A stretch of DNA of 24,349 nt from Ruminococcaceae bacterium UBA3753 (GCA_002372375.1 DFGJ01000017.1:894-25242); one strand, 5' to 3'. Numbered from the stretch's first letter, positions 16,643 to 24,349 are shown. Notes: generated by a model not told the origin, from the sequence alone. Translations and numbers: made by a program.

Positions 16643-17161
16643 CTAAGATCTAACCTTCGGGGCCAAGAACATCGTCATACTCCTGCCTTCCAGCTTAGGA
16701 AATTTCTCAGTGCTAGCAAATTCATCGCATGCTACAGAAAAATCGTTAAGTACCTTTCTCCCAAGCTCAGCGTGACCAATTTCTCTACCCTTAAATCGTA
16801 GAGTAACCTTGACCTTATTACCAGACGCAACAAACTTTTTTGCGTGACCAACCTTAGTTTCAAAGTCATGAACATCAATACTCACAGACAGCCTAATTTC
16901 CTTAACACCAGTAACTTTACGATTCTTCCTGGACTCCTTTTCTTTCTTCATTTTGTCAAACTTATACTTGCCATAATCAATAATCTTACAAACCGGTGGG
17001 GTAGCCTTAGGCGCTATTTTCACTAGATCCACACCATACTCTGCAGCCTTATCAAGCGCTTCACTTAAAGGTACCACACCAAACTGGTAACCGTCACTCC
17101 CAACAAGTCTCACTTCTTTGTCTCTAATTTCACCGTTGATCTGCAATTCCCCTTTTCCGAT
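16643..17161 (-). CDS. infC: Translation initiation factor IF-3, starting at ATC
   Basis: Binds the 30S subunit, keeps it apart from 50S and rejects start codons other than AUG, GUG and UUG. It is 172 aa. The N-terminal domain has LQINGEIRDKEVRLVGSDG and PPVCKIIDYGKYKFDK. The C-terminal domain has KEIRLSVSIDVHDFETK, KVKVTLRFKGRE and the GRSMTMFLAPK end. The reading frame stays open upstream to 17221, but that ATG lies in the leader hairpin. GGAGG (17171-17175) lies 9 nt before an in-frame ATC (17159-17161), giving the family-like start (M)GKGELQINGEIR. Known infC genes (E. coli, B. stearothermophilus) use AUU, which lets IF3 repress its own synthesis. The only other downstream candidate, TTG 17144-17146, has its purine run just 2 nt away. 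First gene of the infC-rpmI-rplT operon. Confidence 0.95.
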   Translation of the reverse strand: MGKGELQINGEIRDKEVRLVGSDGYQFGVVPLSEALDKAAEYGVDLVKIAPKATPPVCKIIDYGKYKFDKMKKEKESRKNRKVTGVKEIRLSVSIDVHDFETKVGHAKKFVASGNKVKVTLRFKGREIGHAELGRKVLNDFSVACDEFASTEKFPKLEGRSMTMFLAPKVRS

Positions 17162-17175
17162 GCCACAACACCTCC
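17159..17175 (-). promoter_or_regulatory. infC ribosome binding site with ATC start codon
   Basis: GGAGG (17171-17175) is followed after 9 nt by ATC (17159-17161). GTG and TTG codons inside the 9-nt gap are in other frames and run into early stops. A rare start codon is the known basis of IF3 autoregulation. Confidence 0.75.
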
Positions 17176-17214
17176 AAAAAATAAAACACGGAGCGCGAGC
17201 AAAAAAGCTCACGC
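17176..17214 (-). terminator. Attenuator-like hairpin in the infC leader
   Basis: On the minus strand GCGTGAGC (17214-17207), a T6 loop and GCTCGCGC (17200-17193) form an 8-bp stem with one G-T pair. A T-rich run (CGTGTTTTATTTTTT, 17190-17176) follows, directly before the ribosome site. It could act as a premature terminator or translation-control hairpin for L20 or IF3 feedback. Confidence 0.5.
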
Positions 17215-17251
17215 CTAGCATTAACTAAAACTCAGCTAAACCATAAAATCG

Positions 17252-17280
17252 ACCTGTGTTAAGAAACCAGTCTCACAGGT
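17252..17280 (-). promoter_or_regulatory. Second stem in the infC leader (candidate L20-type leader)
   Basis: ACCTGTG and CACAGGT (17252-17258 with 17274-17280) form a perfect 7-bp stem around a 15-nt loop. It lies between the infC promoter and the attenuator-like hairpin. The roughly 150-nt leader with two stems is like the L20-controlled leaders of Firmicutes; the L20 binding site itself was not identified. Confidence 0.4.
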
Positions 17281-17320
17281 GTGAGCAGAAGCACACTGCA
17301 CAACTTGAACAGTAAGCCTT

Positions 17321-17349
17321 ATTCTACTATGCATCAAAATTAAAATCAA
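17321..17349 (-). promoter_or_regulatory. Promoter of the infC-rpmI-rplT operon
   Basis: Minus strand: -35 TTGATT (17349-17344), an exact 17-nt spacer and -10 TAGAAT (17326-17321). Transcription would start near 17314, giving a leader of about 150 nt before infC. Confidence 0.65.
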
Positions 17350-18693
17350 GCTAAAATAAAGGGCAACGCCGCTAATTTTACACTTAAGATTTTTTCAAAT
17401 ATTAAATTTGTTAAAATTATAATTTTTCTTTATGTTTTCTATGTTTAATTTAACCCCAATTTTACATTTCTAGCGCTCATAAAAAATTACACTTAGTAAG
17501 TCCTAAAAATTCTGAGATAAAAGTAATGTAAACAACGGAAAAGACACCATGCGTAAAAGTTATAAATAAAGTTTTAATAGTCTTTTTAGTTTAAGTAGGA
17601 AAGATGTGGAGCAAATTTTAGACAATAGAGAACTTTATTTTGTATAGTAACACTAATTAAACTAAATAAAAAATTTTAAGCTCTTTAATAAATGAATCAA
17701 AACACACGAGCACACTATATTTTAGTTGATAAGACAACCAATACTCAGATTGAAAATATAAAAAGCTTTATATAAAATTGCTTTATAATTAAAAAAGCCA
17801 AGAATAAACTAAATAAAAAAAAACTTAAGTCCCTAAGAAACTACAGGTAAAGGAAAAGGCTTCTCACTCTCGGCAACACACACTTAGCTTATACTATCTT
17901 TACACTTTAACTGCTAATTTTAAATACTCCTAGAATAAAAATCACATTAATGATTCAATATCAAAAAATCATAAAGGGAAATTAAATATCACAAACCTTC
18001 AAAAATCTAAAAAACTACGGAAAACTTTTTTGAAAAAACAAATAACAGACCCCACCATAGATGCAAACAATAGTGCAATAAATAAGCCGTGCCTCCGGAT
18101 CCCCCGCTAATCAAAACATTAAACCAGCACAAATTTCAACAGATTATTCTGACTAAAATAAAAATCACCTCTGGCGTTTATTTCTGCAAGAATTAAAATA
18201 AGCAACTTCATTCTATAGATATCTTAGTAAACGTAAATAAAATAACCCAAAAAAGTCTACTTTTTATACCACAATTTCATACTTGTATAGTTACCCACAC
18301 CCTCCGCGAGAACTTATAACACCAATGTAAGTACATCTTCAATTTATTGCTACTCAATACTTAACCCCATAATTCACGTCACTTACTATCACCTTAGCTT
18401 GTGGAACCATATCAACGATGTCAAAAACTGGATGTAAAGAAAATTTTTCTATATTATAAGACACGTTTTTTTACATACTGCATACAATCACTCATAAAAC
18501 AATAGCAAATTCTGAAAAATACAGGTATTTGGTCGTATACAAAAATTCTTGCAAAATCCCCTTTCACTACTACAACAACGAAAATTAATTAAACAAATCT
18601 ACTTTCCACTATTAGAACAAAGCCCCATAAATGCTAAACTAAACGCCCATTTATATAAAAAGCGAACAATATAACACAAATATTACAAAAAAA
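17350..18693. other. 1.3-kb gene-poor spacer
   Basis: AT-rich with stops in all frames. No protein motif, tRNA or terminator is seen. A short GC-richer patch at about 18088-18112 has no recognised feature. It separates the divergent infC promoter and the promoter at 18694. Confidence 0.6.
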
Positions 18694-18722
18694 TTGACAT
18701 TTTAAAAAGTTTTTGATACAAT
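18694..18722 (+). promoter_or_regulatory. Near-perfect sigma-A promoter of the double-glycine peptide gene
   Basis: -35 TTGACA (18694-18699, perfect), an exact 17-nt spacer and -10 TACAAT (18717-18722, one mismatch). It lies 37 nt before the start codon and is one of the closest matches to consensus in the window. Confidence 0.85.
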
Positions 18723-18759
18723 ACATACTGAAAACCATTAAATGGGAGGTAAAAATTTT

Positions 18760-19053
18760 ATGGCAAAAACAGTAACCGCCGGCAATAGTTCAAAAAATAA
18801 CAGCGCCATGGCATTAAGTGATGATGATTTAGGATCCGTTGGAGGCGGTTATGACACCATGACCGTACTTAATCACAAAGTGTATCGAGGTGTAGATGAA
18901 TTCGGAGACATATTCTACACAACAAATAAAAGTTTAGTGAAAAAAATGGACACGAGCGGAGATAAAAAAATAGACACTCCATTCAATAAAAGTTTTGCGG
19001 AAAAGGCCATAATGGCAAACGGAGTTGTATACGAAGACCTTGCCAATAATTAA
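18760..19053 (+). CDS. Small protein with double-glycine (GG) leader motif
   Basis: A 97-aa protein of no recognised family. Residues 1-29 look like a leader for a C39-peptidase ABC exporter: a polar N-terminus, then ALSDDDLGSVGG (18-29), close to the common LSDxELxxVxGG pattern, with cleavage expected after Gly29. The remaining 68 residues are polar and charged, have no Cys, and include the DEFGDIFYTTNKSLVKKMD region. The absence of Cys argues against a disulfide or lanthionine peptide. ATG 18760 is fixed by GGGAGG (18744-18749), 10 nt upstream; an in-frame ATG at 18742 overlaps that ribosome site. No exporter, modification enzyme or immunity gene is in the window. The strong promoter and intact frame in eroded DNA argue for expression. 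It could be a bacteriocin-like, signalling or host-directed peptide; function unknown. Confidence 0.75.
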   Translation: MAKTVTAGNSSKNNSAMALSDDDLGSVGGGYDTMTVLNHKVYRGVDEFGDIFYTTNKSLVKKMDTSGDKKIDTPFNKSFAEKAIMANGVVYEDLANN

Positions 19054-19407
19054 CAGACAAATTTGACATAAATATTAGTACAGAAATTTCAAGAAGTTTA
19101 AAAGCACTGCACTGCCCTTTTGCATACAAACACATTACCAGACGAAAAACCGTGTAGCTAAAGGCACGAGTAAAAGAAGTTAGACATATAAGGCGCTGGA
19201 CATGATAATAAAATTAAAAACAATAAATAAAAAACCACTGGGTATTCACAAAATTTTCTAGCTATCCTTGAACAGCTTACACCTTAGGCTGTAACAACCC
19301 CGTCTGCCAAAACAGCACGAGATTGCTTCCGGTAACTCCAAAAACTCCTAGAATATCAAACGACTTACATCTCCAGTGCCTTAAATGTCAGGAAAACCGC
19401 AGACCGT
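19054..19407. other. Spacer between the convergent GG-peptide gene and dnaK
   Basis: No gene or clear terminator. dnaJ, which usually follows dnaK, is not here, and no J-domain or Cys-rich zinc-repeat remnant could be recognised. Confidence 0.55.
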
Positions 19408-21288
19408 TTACTTACCATCAACATCTTTGTAATCGGCGTTGTAAACGTTCCCTTCCTGCCCAGATGTGCTATTTTGGTCAGACCCAGAACCACCCGCATT
19501 TGCTGCTCCACTTGCAGCACTTGTGTTGGTCTGCGCACTACCTGCATTCGCCGCCGAAGCTTTCTGATAAAGCTTTGCGGAAACATCATACAAAACTTTT
19601 TGCACTTCTTCCGTTTCCCTCTTTATAGCTTCGCTGTTATTACCAGAAATAATCTCTTTTAGCTTTTTAGACTTTTCCTCCAAATTCGTTTTGTCAGCAG
19701 CGTCAATCTTGTCACCACTATCTTTTAAAAGCCTGTCTATTTCATAACATAAGTGCTCTGCGTTATTTTTTATATCCAACTCCTCACGCTTTTTCTTATC
19801 TTCTGCAGCAAATTTTTCAGCATCCTTAACAGCTCTTTCAATGTCTTCTTTAGACATATTCGTACTAGAGCTTATAGTAATTTGTTGCTCTTTACCGGTT
19901 CCTAGATCTTTAGCATGCACGTTTACAATGCCATTTGCATCAATGTCGAAAGTAACCTCTATCTGCGGATCACCACGTCTCGCGGGAGCTATACCAGACA
20001 AAGTAAACAATCCCAACCTCTTGTTGTCCCTTGCAAATTCTCTTTCGCCTTGGAGCACATTTATTTCAACAGATGTCTGATTGTCCACTGCTGTCGAAAA
20101 TATCTGACTCTTCTTTGTTGGGATAGTCGTATTACGCTCTATAATTTTAGTCATAACCCCACCGTATGTCTCGACTCCCAACGAAAGAGGAGTAACATCC
20201 AGTAAAAGAAGGCCCTTAACTTCTCCGCCGAGGACACCCGCCTGAAGTGCCGCACCCATCGCAACACACTCATCCGGGTTTATTCCCTTGAAAGGATCTT
20301 TTCCAATTAAAGACTTCACAGCCTCCTGTACAGCAGGTATTCTACTAGACCCTCCAACCATAAGGACTTTAGTAATATCAGAAATAGAGAGCTTAGAATC
20401 ACTAAGCGCCTGTTTGACTGGCCCCATAGTAGCATCGACCAAGTCTTTAGTAAGTTCATTAAATTTAGCCCGCGTCAGAGTTAGGTCCAAATGCTTTGGA
20501 CCAGATGAATCAGCCGTTATAAAGGGCAAATTTATGTTAGCAGAAGTAACACCAGAAAGCTCAATTTTAGCTTTCTCAGCTGCCTCTTTTAAGCGCTGCA
20601 TCGCCATTTTGTCAGAACGCAAATCTATACCATTTTCGGACTTAAAACTATCAGCAAGCCAGTCAATTACTCTTTTATCAAAATCGTCTCCACCCAGTTT
20701 ATTATTTCCAGCAGTCGCCAAAACTTCCTGCACACCGTCACCCATCTCGATTATAGAAACATCAAAAGTTCCACCACCAAGATCATAAACCATCACCTTT
20801 TGGTCGTTTTCCTTATCTATTCCATACGATAAAGCAGCAGCAGTAGGCTCGTTTATTATACGTTTAACAGTCAGCCCAGCAATTTTACCGGCATCCTTTG
20901 TCGCTTGCCTTTGCGAATCAGTAAAATATGCTGGCACCGTTATAACAGCCTCAGTAACTTTATCGCCCAGATAAGCCTCTGCGTCTGCCTTAAGCTTAGA
21001 AAGAATCATCGCAGAAATTTCTTCCGGCGTATAACTTTTGCCATCAATATTAACTTTGTGACTCGTGCCCATCTCTCTTTTAATTGATGAAACCGTTCTG
21101 TCTGGGTTGGTAACAGCCTGCCTCTTTGCCACCTGACCAATCAATCTTTCTCCAGTTTTTGTAAATGCAACCACAGAAGGAGTTGTTCTGTTACCCTCAG
21201 CATTAGCGATGACCACCGGTTCTCCGCCCTCAATTACCGCTACACAAGAATTTGTTGTTCCTAAATCTATACCAATCGTCTTCGCCAT
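19408..21288 (-). CDS. dnaK: Chaperone DnaK (Hsp70)
   Basis: A 626-aa ATP-dependent chaperone. The ATPase domain is complete: IGIDLGTTNS (5-14), the phosphate-2 loop VYDLGGGTFDVSII (167-180) and VLMVGGSSRIP (308-318). The interdomain linker (LLLLDV, 360-365) leads to the substrate domain (about 366-480) and helical lid. The C-terminus is an Ala/Gly/Ser/Asn-rich tail (about 578-612) ending KDVDGK. ATG 21288 is fixed by GGAGG (21297-21301), 8 nt upstream, and by MAKTIGIDLGTT. An in-frame start five codons further up would overlap that site. It is the third gene of hrcA-grpE-dnaK, 411 nt after grpE, so a promoter of its own is possible. dnaJ is missing downstream. Confidence 0.98.
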   Translation of the reverse strand: MAKTIGIDLGTTNSCVAVIEGGEPVVIANAEGNRTTPSVVAFTKTGERLIGQVAKRQAVTNPDRTVSSIKREMGTSHKVNIDGKSYTPEEISAMILSKLKADAEAYLGDKVTEAVITVPAYFTDSQRQATKDAGKIAGLTVKRIINEPTAAALSYGIDKENDQKVMVYDLGGGTFDVSIIEMGDGVQEVLATAGNNKLGGDDFDKRVIDWLADSFKSENGIDLRSDKMAMQRLKEAAEKAKIELSGVTSANINLPFITADSSGPKHLDLTLTRAKFNELTKDLVDATMGPVKQALSDSKLSISDITKVLMVGGSSRIPAVQEAVKSLIGKDPFKGINPDECVAMGAALQAGVLGGEVKGLLLLDVTPLSLGVETYGGVMTKIIERNTTIPTKKSQIFSTAVDNQTSVEINVLQGEREFARDNKRLGLFTLSGIAPARRGDPQIEVTFDIDANGIVNVHAKDLGTGKEQQITISSSTNMSKEDIERAVKDAEKFAAEDKKKREELDIKNNAEHLCYEIDRLLKDSGDKIDAADKTNLEEKSKKLKEIISGNNSEAIKRETEEVQKVLYDVSAKLYQKASAANAGSAQTNTSAASGAANAGGSGSDQNSTSGQEGNVYNADYKDVDGK

Positions 21289-21301
21289 AACTAAAACCTC
21301 C

Positions 21302-21699
21302 AAAAAACTACAAAATATTTTTTATAAAACAATTATCTAAAAAACTACTAAGAAAAATTTCCAAAACACACCTTCAAAAACCTGCGAACCAAAATCGAAA
21401 TACTCTCCCGAAGGCACAACAACTGTAAATTTCTGCTTTTTTACACACGAATATCCAGTAGAACCCAACAAAAATCTTCTGCCACATACCGTGAAAAGCA
21501 AATCACAAGACCCAACACTCACAAAAGTCAAGCTATAACAGCTCACACAAAAAACGCCATTGCTATCTTTTACAAGCAAAAACTATGAACCCACAAAACA
21601 ATTCTAAAGCATCTTCAGAAAACTCAAAACACTATTTCAAAAATCACCCAAAACCCTCAAACAGCAACACTTCTTGTTCCTCACATATATAAACAAAAT
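21302..21699. other. Spacer between grpE and dnaK
   Basis: About 400 nt where closely spaced genes are the norm. An 80-codon minus-strand frame (21337-21579) starts at TTG without a good ribosome site and matches no family; it is not called. No consensus promoter, second CIRCE or terminator was found. Confidence 0.5.
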
Positions 21700-22368
21700 T
21701 CAATTTGCAACCCTCACCATTGCACATCTTATAACTTTGTCTTTGATTTTATAGCCCTTTCTCAAAACTTCAACTATTACATTTTCTCCCAAAGAATCAT
21801 CGTCTATATGCTGTATTGCCTCGCACTCGTTCGGGTCAAAAACTTCACCCACCATCCCAAAAGAGGAAACACCCAACTTTTCAAACGAAGCCTTAAGTTG
21901 ACCGGCCAACAAATCCATCCCTTTTCGGTACTCCTCCGGTGCATCACCAAAAGACTTTATAGCCGCATCCAAACTATCAGCAATCGGTAAAATATTCACT
22001 ATTGCAGCCGCCGTTGCATCACTATAAATCAAAAGTCTACCCCTCTCGGTACGCTTTCTATAGTTATCGTACTCAGCAGCAAGTCTAATATACAAATCTC
22101 TCTGTGCTTCCAGCTCCTTCATCAGCTTTTTTACTTTAGCATTAAGTTCTTCAATTCTTTCATCAGCACAAACATCACCACCCATATCGTCCAATCCGGA
22201 CACAGTCTTCGACTTTTTACCTTTTACACTTTCCGCCGGTTTCCTCTCGTCCCGCTGCACTGATTGCACATCAAAATTCAAACCATCACCCATACCTGAT
22301 TCGGGCGCCACCGCAATATCGTCACTTTCCATAAAATTACGGTTGTCCTTCTCTCTATTAGAAGCCAA
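21700..22368 (-). CDS. grpE: Nucleotide exchange factor GrpE
   Basis: A 222-aa cochaperone that releases ADP from DnaK. An acidic, poorly conserved N-terminus (1-about 70) precedes a long coiled-coil helix (about 75-115; ELNAKVKKLMKELEAQRDLYIRLAAEYDNYRKRTER). The four-helix region (about 118-165) and the C-terminal beta domain with GEVFDPNECEAIQHID and VIVEVLRKGYKIKDKVIRCAMVRV follow. The start is TTG 22368: the AGGGGG run at the end of hrcA lies 8 nt upstream, and the next in-frame ATG (22332) has no such site. Only 5 nt separate it from the hrcA stop, which suggests coupled translation. Regulated from the hrcA promoter and CIRCE-like operator. Confidence 0.96.
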   Translation of the reverse strand: MASNREKDNRNFMESDDIAVAPESGMGDGLNFDVQSVQRDERKPAESVKGKKSKTVSGLDDMGGDVCADERIEELNAKVKKLMKELEAQRDLYIRLAAEYDNYRKRTERGRLLIYSDATAAAIVNILPIADSLDAAIKSFGDAPEEYRKGMDLLAGQLKASFEKLGVSSFGMVGEVFDPNECEAIQHIDDDSLGENVIVEVLRKGYKIKDKVIRCAMVRVAN

Positions 22369-22373
22369 ACAGT

Positions 22374-23444
22374 TTACCCCCTATTTCTACTTAAATTCCC
22401 CTTCGAGCAACGCAAAAGTAAATCACTAAAAAAAGGAGATACACAAACCAAATTATACAACGCTGAGGTATAGTCCATCCTCACAGGACCAACTACCCCA
22501 ACTCTACCAGAAAGTGCCTTCGAAACGCCACAAGCAGACGAAATTATACTAAAATCCCCAAGCCCCAAATAAGAATTTTCTTCACCAACAGAAACAGCTA
22601 CACTTCTAACATTAGATCTATTTTTTGAAACATAGTCACTTAACAAAAACCGATCCTTCATAAAATTTAAGACACGGAAAACCGTCAGCTTATTTTCGAA
22701 ACTGCGAAACATCTCTACCGGAATACTTGAAAAGTAAAAGTCATCTCCAAGAAAGCCTCTAACTAAATCCGCGATCTCGCTTAAAACTGCCGACAAATGG
22801 GGCAACCTTACACCGTTTTTTGCTACCAAGCCCTGAAGCAATACCACCGAAAAATCTTTTAGTTTAGTCCCCACCACATACTCGCCCAACAATCCTTCCA
22901 TACACCTTAGCTCACTCTGTTCGAACGGTCTATCAATTTGCAAAACTTTATTTTTTACCGAACCATCTGAAAAAACTACAAAAATACAAATTGCAGAGTC
23001 CAAAACCCTAACAAGTTGTATTTTACTTATTCCAATAGATTCAAGATTTTCAAAATGAAAAAAAGCTAAGCAATTGGTTGACTTGGAAACAGCATTCAAC
23101 AACTCACACGCCAAACTTCCAAAAGTCCCTTCAGTATTACGCAAAAAACGCCCAAGCTTCGCTTTGACACTGTCAGAATCCGTAGCGTAAGAAAGTTTAT
23201 CCGCTATCGTACTAGCATATAATCTGTAGCCCCTGTCAGAAGGTATACTCCCGGAAGATGAGTGAATCTTGCGAATAAAGCCCTTTGCAGTAAGCTCAGA
23301 CATATCACTCCGTATTGTAGATGCGCATACATCCAACTTTAAAACAGCATAAACAGTCCCCGAACTAACCGGCTCCCCACTTTTTATATAACTAGCAATA
23401 ATGGCGTAAAGGATTTCCAACTGTCTATTCGAAAGCTCTATCAT
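22374..23444 (-). CDS. hrcA: Heat-inducible transcription repressor HrcA
   Basis: A 356-aa repressor of class I heat-shock genes that binds CIRCE. The N-terminal winged helix (about 1-75) has LSNRQLEILYAIIASYIKSG, GEPVSSGTV and STIRSDMSELTAKGFIRKIH, followed by the family signature SSSGSIPSDRGYRLY. The GAF-like and dimerisation regions fill the rest (about 100-340). ATG 23444 is chosen because AGAGG (23451-23455) lies 6 nt upstream; GTG 23450 directly abuts this site. The last codons provide the grpE ribosome site. It is the first gene of hrcA-grpE-dnaK with a CIRCE-like operator in its own leader, so it should repress itself. Confidence 0.96.
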   Translation of the reverse strand: MIELSNRQLEILYAIIASYIKSGEPVSSGTVYAVLKLDVCASTIRSDMSELTAKGFIRKIHSSSGSIPSDRGYRLYASTIADKLSYATDSDSVKAKLGRFLRNTEGTFGSLACELLNAVSKSTNCLAFFHFENLESIGISKIQLVRVLDSAICIFVVFSDGSVKNKVLQIDRPFEQSELRCMEGLLGEYVVGTKLKDFSVVLLQGLVAKNGVRLPHLSAVLSEIADLVRGFLGDDFYFSSIPVEMFRSFENKLTVFRVLNFMKDRFLLSDYVSKNRSNVRSVAVSVGEENSYLGLGDFSIISSACGVSKALSGRVGVVGPVRMDYTSALYNLVCVSPFFSDLLLRCSKGNLSRNRG

Positions 23445-23465
23445 AGTCACCCTCTTTCCAAAAAA

Positions 23466-23492
23466 TTAGCAGTCGAAACCAAAGATTGCTAA
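23466..23492 (-). promoter_or_regulatory. CIRCE-like operator of the hrcA operon
   Basis: TTAGCAGTC, a 9-nt spacer and GATTGCTAA (23466-23492) match the CIRCE consensus TTAGCACTC-N9-GAGTGCTAA at 16 of 18 arm positions. The two mismatches fall at the same paired position of the dyad (C7 to G and its partner G to T). The site lies between the promoter and the HrcA ribosome site, as expected for HrcA control. Confidence 0.85.
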
Positions 23493-23499
23493 CTCATCC

Positions 23500-23528
23500 A
23501 CTCTATCACGCCTTTCAGACTGTGTCAA
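23500..23528 (-). promoter_or_regulatory. Sigma-A promoter of hrcA-grpE-dnaK
   Basis: Minus strand: perfect -35 TTGACA (23528-23523), an exact 17-nt spacer and -10 TAGAGT (23505-23500). Transcription would start just at the upstream edge of the CIRCE-like site, so a bound repressor would block it. Confidence 0.8.
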
Positions 23529-24349
23529 CTCTATAATGTCAAAATGAGAAAAAGTAATCACAGCATCAAAATAATAAAAAAAATAAAGTTGAAAAACATC
23601 CCTAAATATTTGAGATTATGCCGAAAACTAATTCAATCATGCAATTTCACTAAATATCTAACATAAAAAGCTCAAATATAATTTACACACCTATTCTTAA
23701 TTATTCTAATCGTATTAGCAATACATACTCAACAGTTGCATACCATTACAGAAACTACCCATCAAATCACTCGCCCACTGTATATGATAGAGTTCCATGC
23801 ACTACTGTTATGATACTGCCATTTATCTACTCTTTCTCTAGCTTAACGCACCTATCTGTATATACATTTCTTCAATTTTCATTTTATTTAATCCCTATGA
23901 GCGTGCGACTTAATTTTTCATTTCTCTAGTGTTAACAAATATAGGCTTTGAGTTCATTTACTAAAAAATTATCAAAAAATTTGACTGCCTAGAACTTTAC
24001 AAACTGGCCTTAATAAAACTGCAGGCCAACAAATTACTAGATTTCCAACCATCAAATTAAGAACAAAAACGATTAGGGAAATCTAGCAAAAAGCACACAC
24101 CATCAACGCTTCCATCCAAAAAATTACAAAAACAAAGACGAAAACTTCGTTCTATTTTATTGCTTTGGATATACATTAGCGTCATACTATATACCAAATT
24201 ATTTCAAAACCTTACAGAACAACCAAACTTTTTACCCGAACAAAGTCACTATTTTAAAGTGACAATTACCTATAAAAGTAAAAAACTAGTCTGCCCCTCC
24301 TTCAAATTTTAAGCACCAAATTTCCCAGAATACGCCTCTATACACTGAC
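23529..24349. other. 0.8-kb gene-poor end of window
   Basis: AT-rich with frequent stops on both strands. No gene, tRNA, repeat or terminator is recognised. The next gene lies beyond the window. Confidence 0.6.

Noticed and set aside
21337..21579. 80-codon minus-strand frame with a CxxC-like pair between grpE and dnaK
   Set aside because: TTG start, no good ribosome site, no recognised domain. One or two frames of this length are expected by chance in the spacer DNA of this window.
1..24349. Search for CRISPR arrays, insertion sequences, integrases and rRNA
   Set aside because: No regularly spaced short repeats, transposase or integrase motifs, or rRNA segments were seen. The only tandem array is the metK tail.

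Overview
The window looks like the chromosome of a low-GC, spore-forming Clostridia-type bacterium. The evidence is a complete gerA-type germination operon, the infC-rpmI-rplT and hrcA-grpE-dnaK clusters with Firmicutes features (a CIRCE-like operator), a yqhQ-prmC pair, AT-rich DNA and GGAGG-type ribosome binding sites. Recognisable genes fill only about 62 % of the window (about 15.2 of 24.3 kb). Several spacers exceed 1 kb and hold no convincing gene. That pattern suggests a genome in reductive decay, as in host-restricted or endosymbiotic bacteria; this is an inference, and no species is claimed.

Layout. 1-6156 (+ strand): the 3' part of an initiator tRNA-Met, a dicarboxylate/amino-acid symporter, an RluD-type pseudouridine synthase, a small predicted secreted protein with its own promoter and terminator, a candidate structured RNA with a 6S-like fold, yqhQ (DUF1385) and prmC. 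6157-9426: mostly empty DNA around an orphan OmpR-family response regulator (- strand). 9427-13388 (+): gerAA-gerAB-gerAC. gerAA appears to start at an ATT codon. 13449-15378 (+): an inverted repeat, a consensus promoter, a 2[4Fe-4S] ferredoxin and metK. The 3' end of metK is tandemly triplicated. 16014-17349 (-): infC-rpmI-rplT with a promoter, a structured leader and an ATC start for infC. 17350-19053: 1.3 kb of gene-poor DNA, then a small protein with a double-glycine leader motif (+) behind a near-perfect sigma-A promoter. 19408-23528 (-): hrcA-grpE-dnaK with promoter and CIRCE-like operator, without dnaJ. 23529-24349: no gene seen.

How the genes fit together. Most are housekeeping: ribosome assembly and release-factor methylation (rluD, rplT, rpmI, infC, prmC), SAM synthesis (metK), protein folding (dnaK, grpE, hrcA) and redox (ferredoxin). 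The germinant receptor operon implies that the organism, or its recent ancestor, formed spores. The least explained elements are the orphan double-glycine peptide, the small secreted protein, the structured RNA candidate, the non-AUG start of gerAA and the metK tail triplication.
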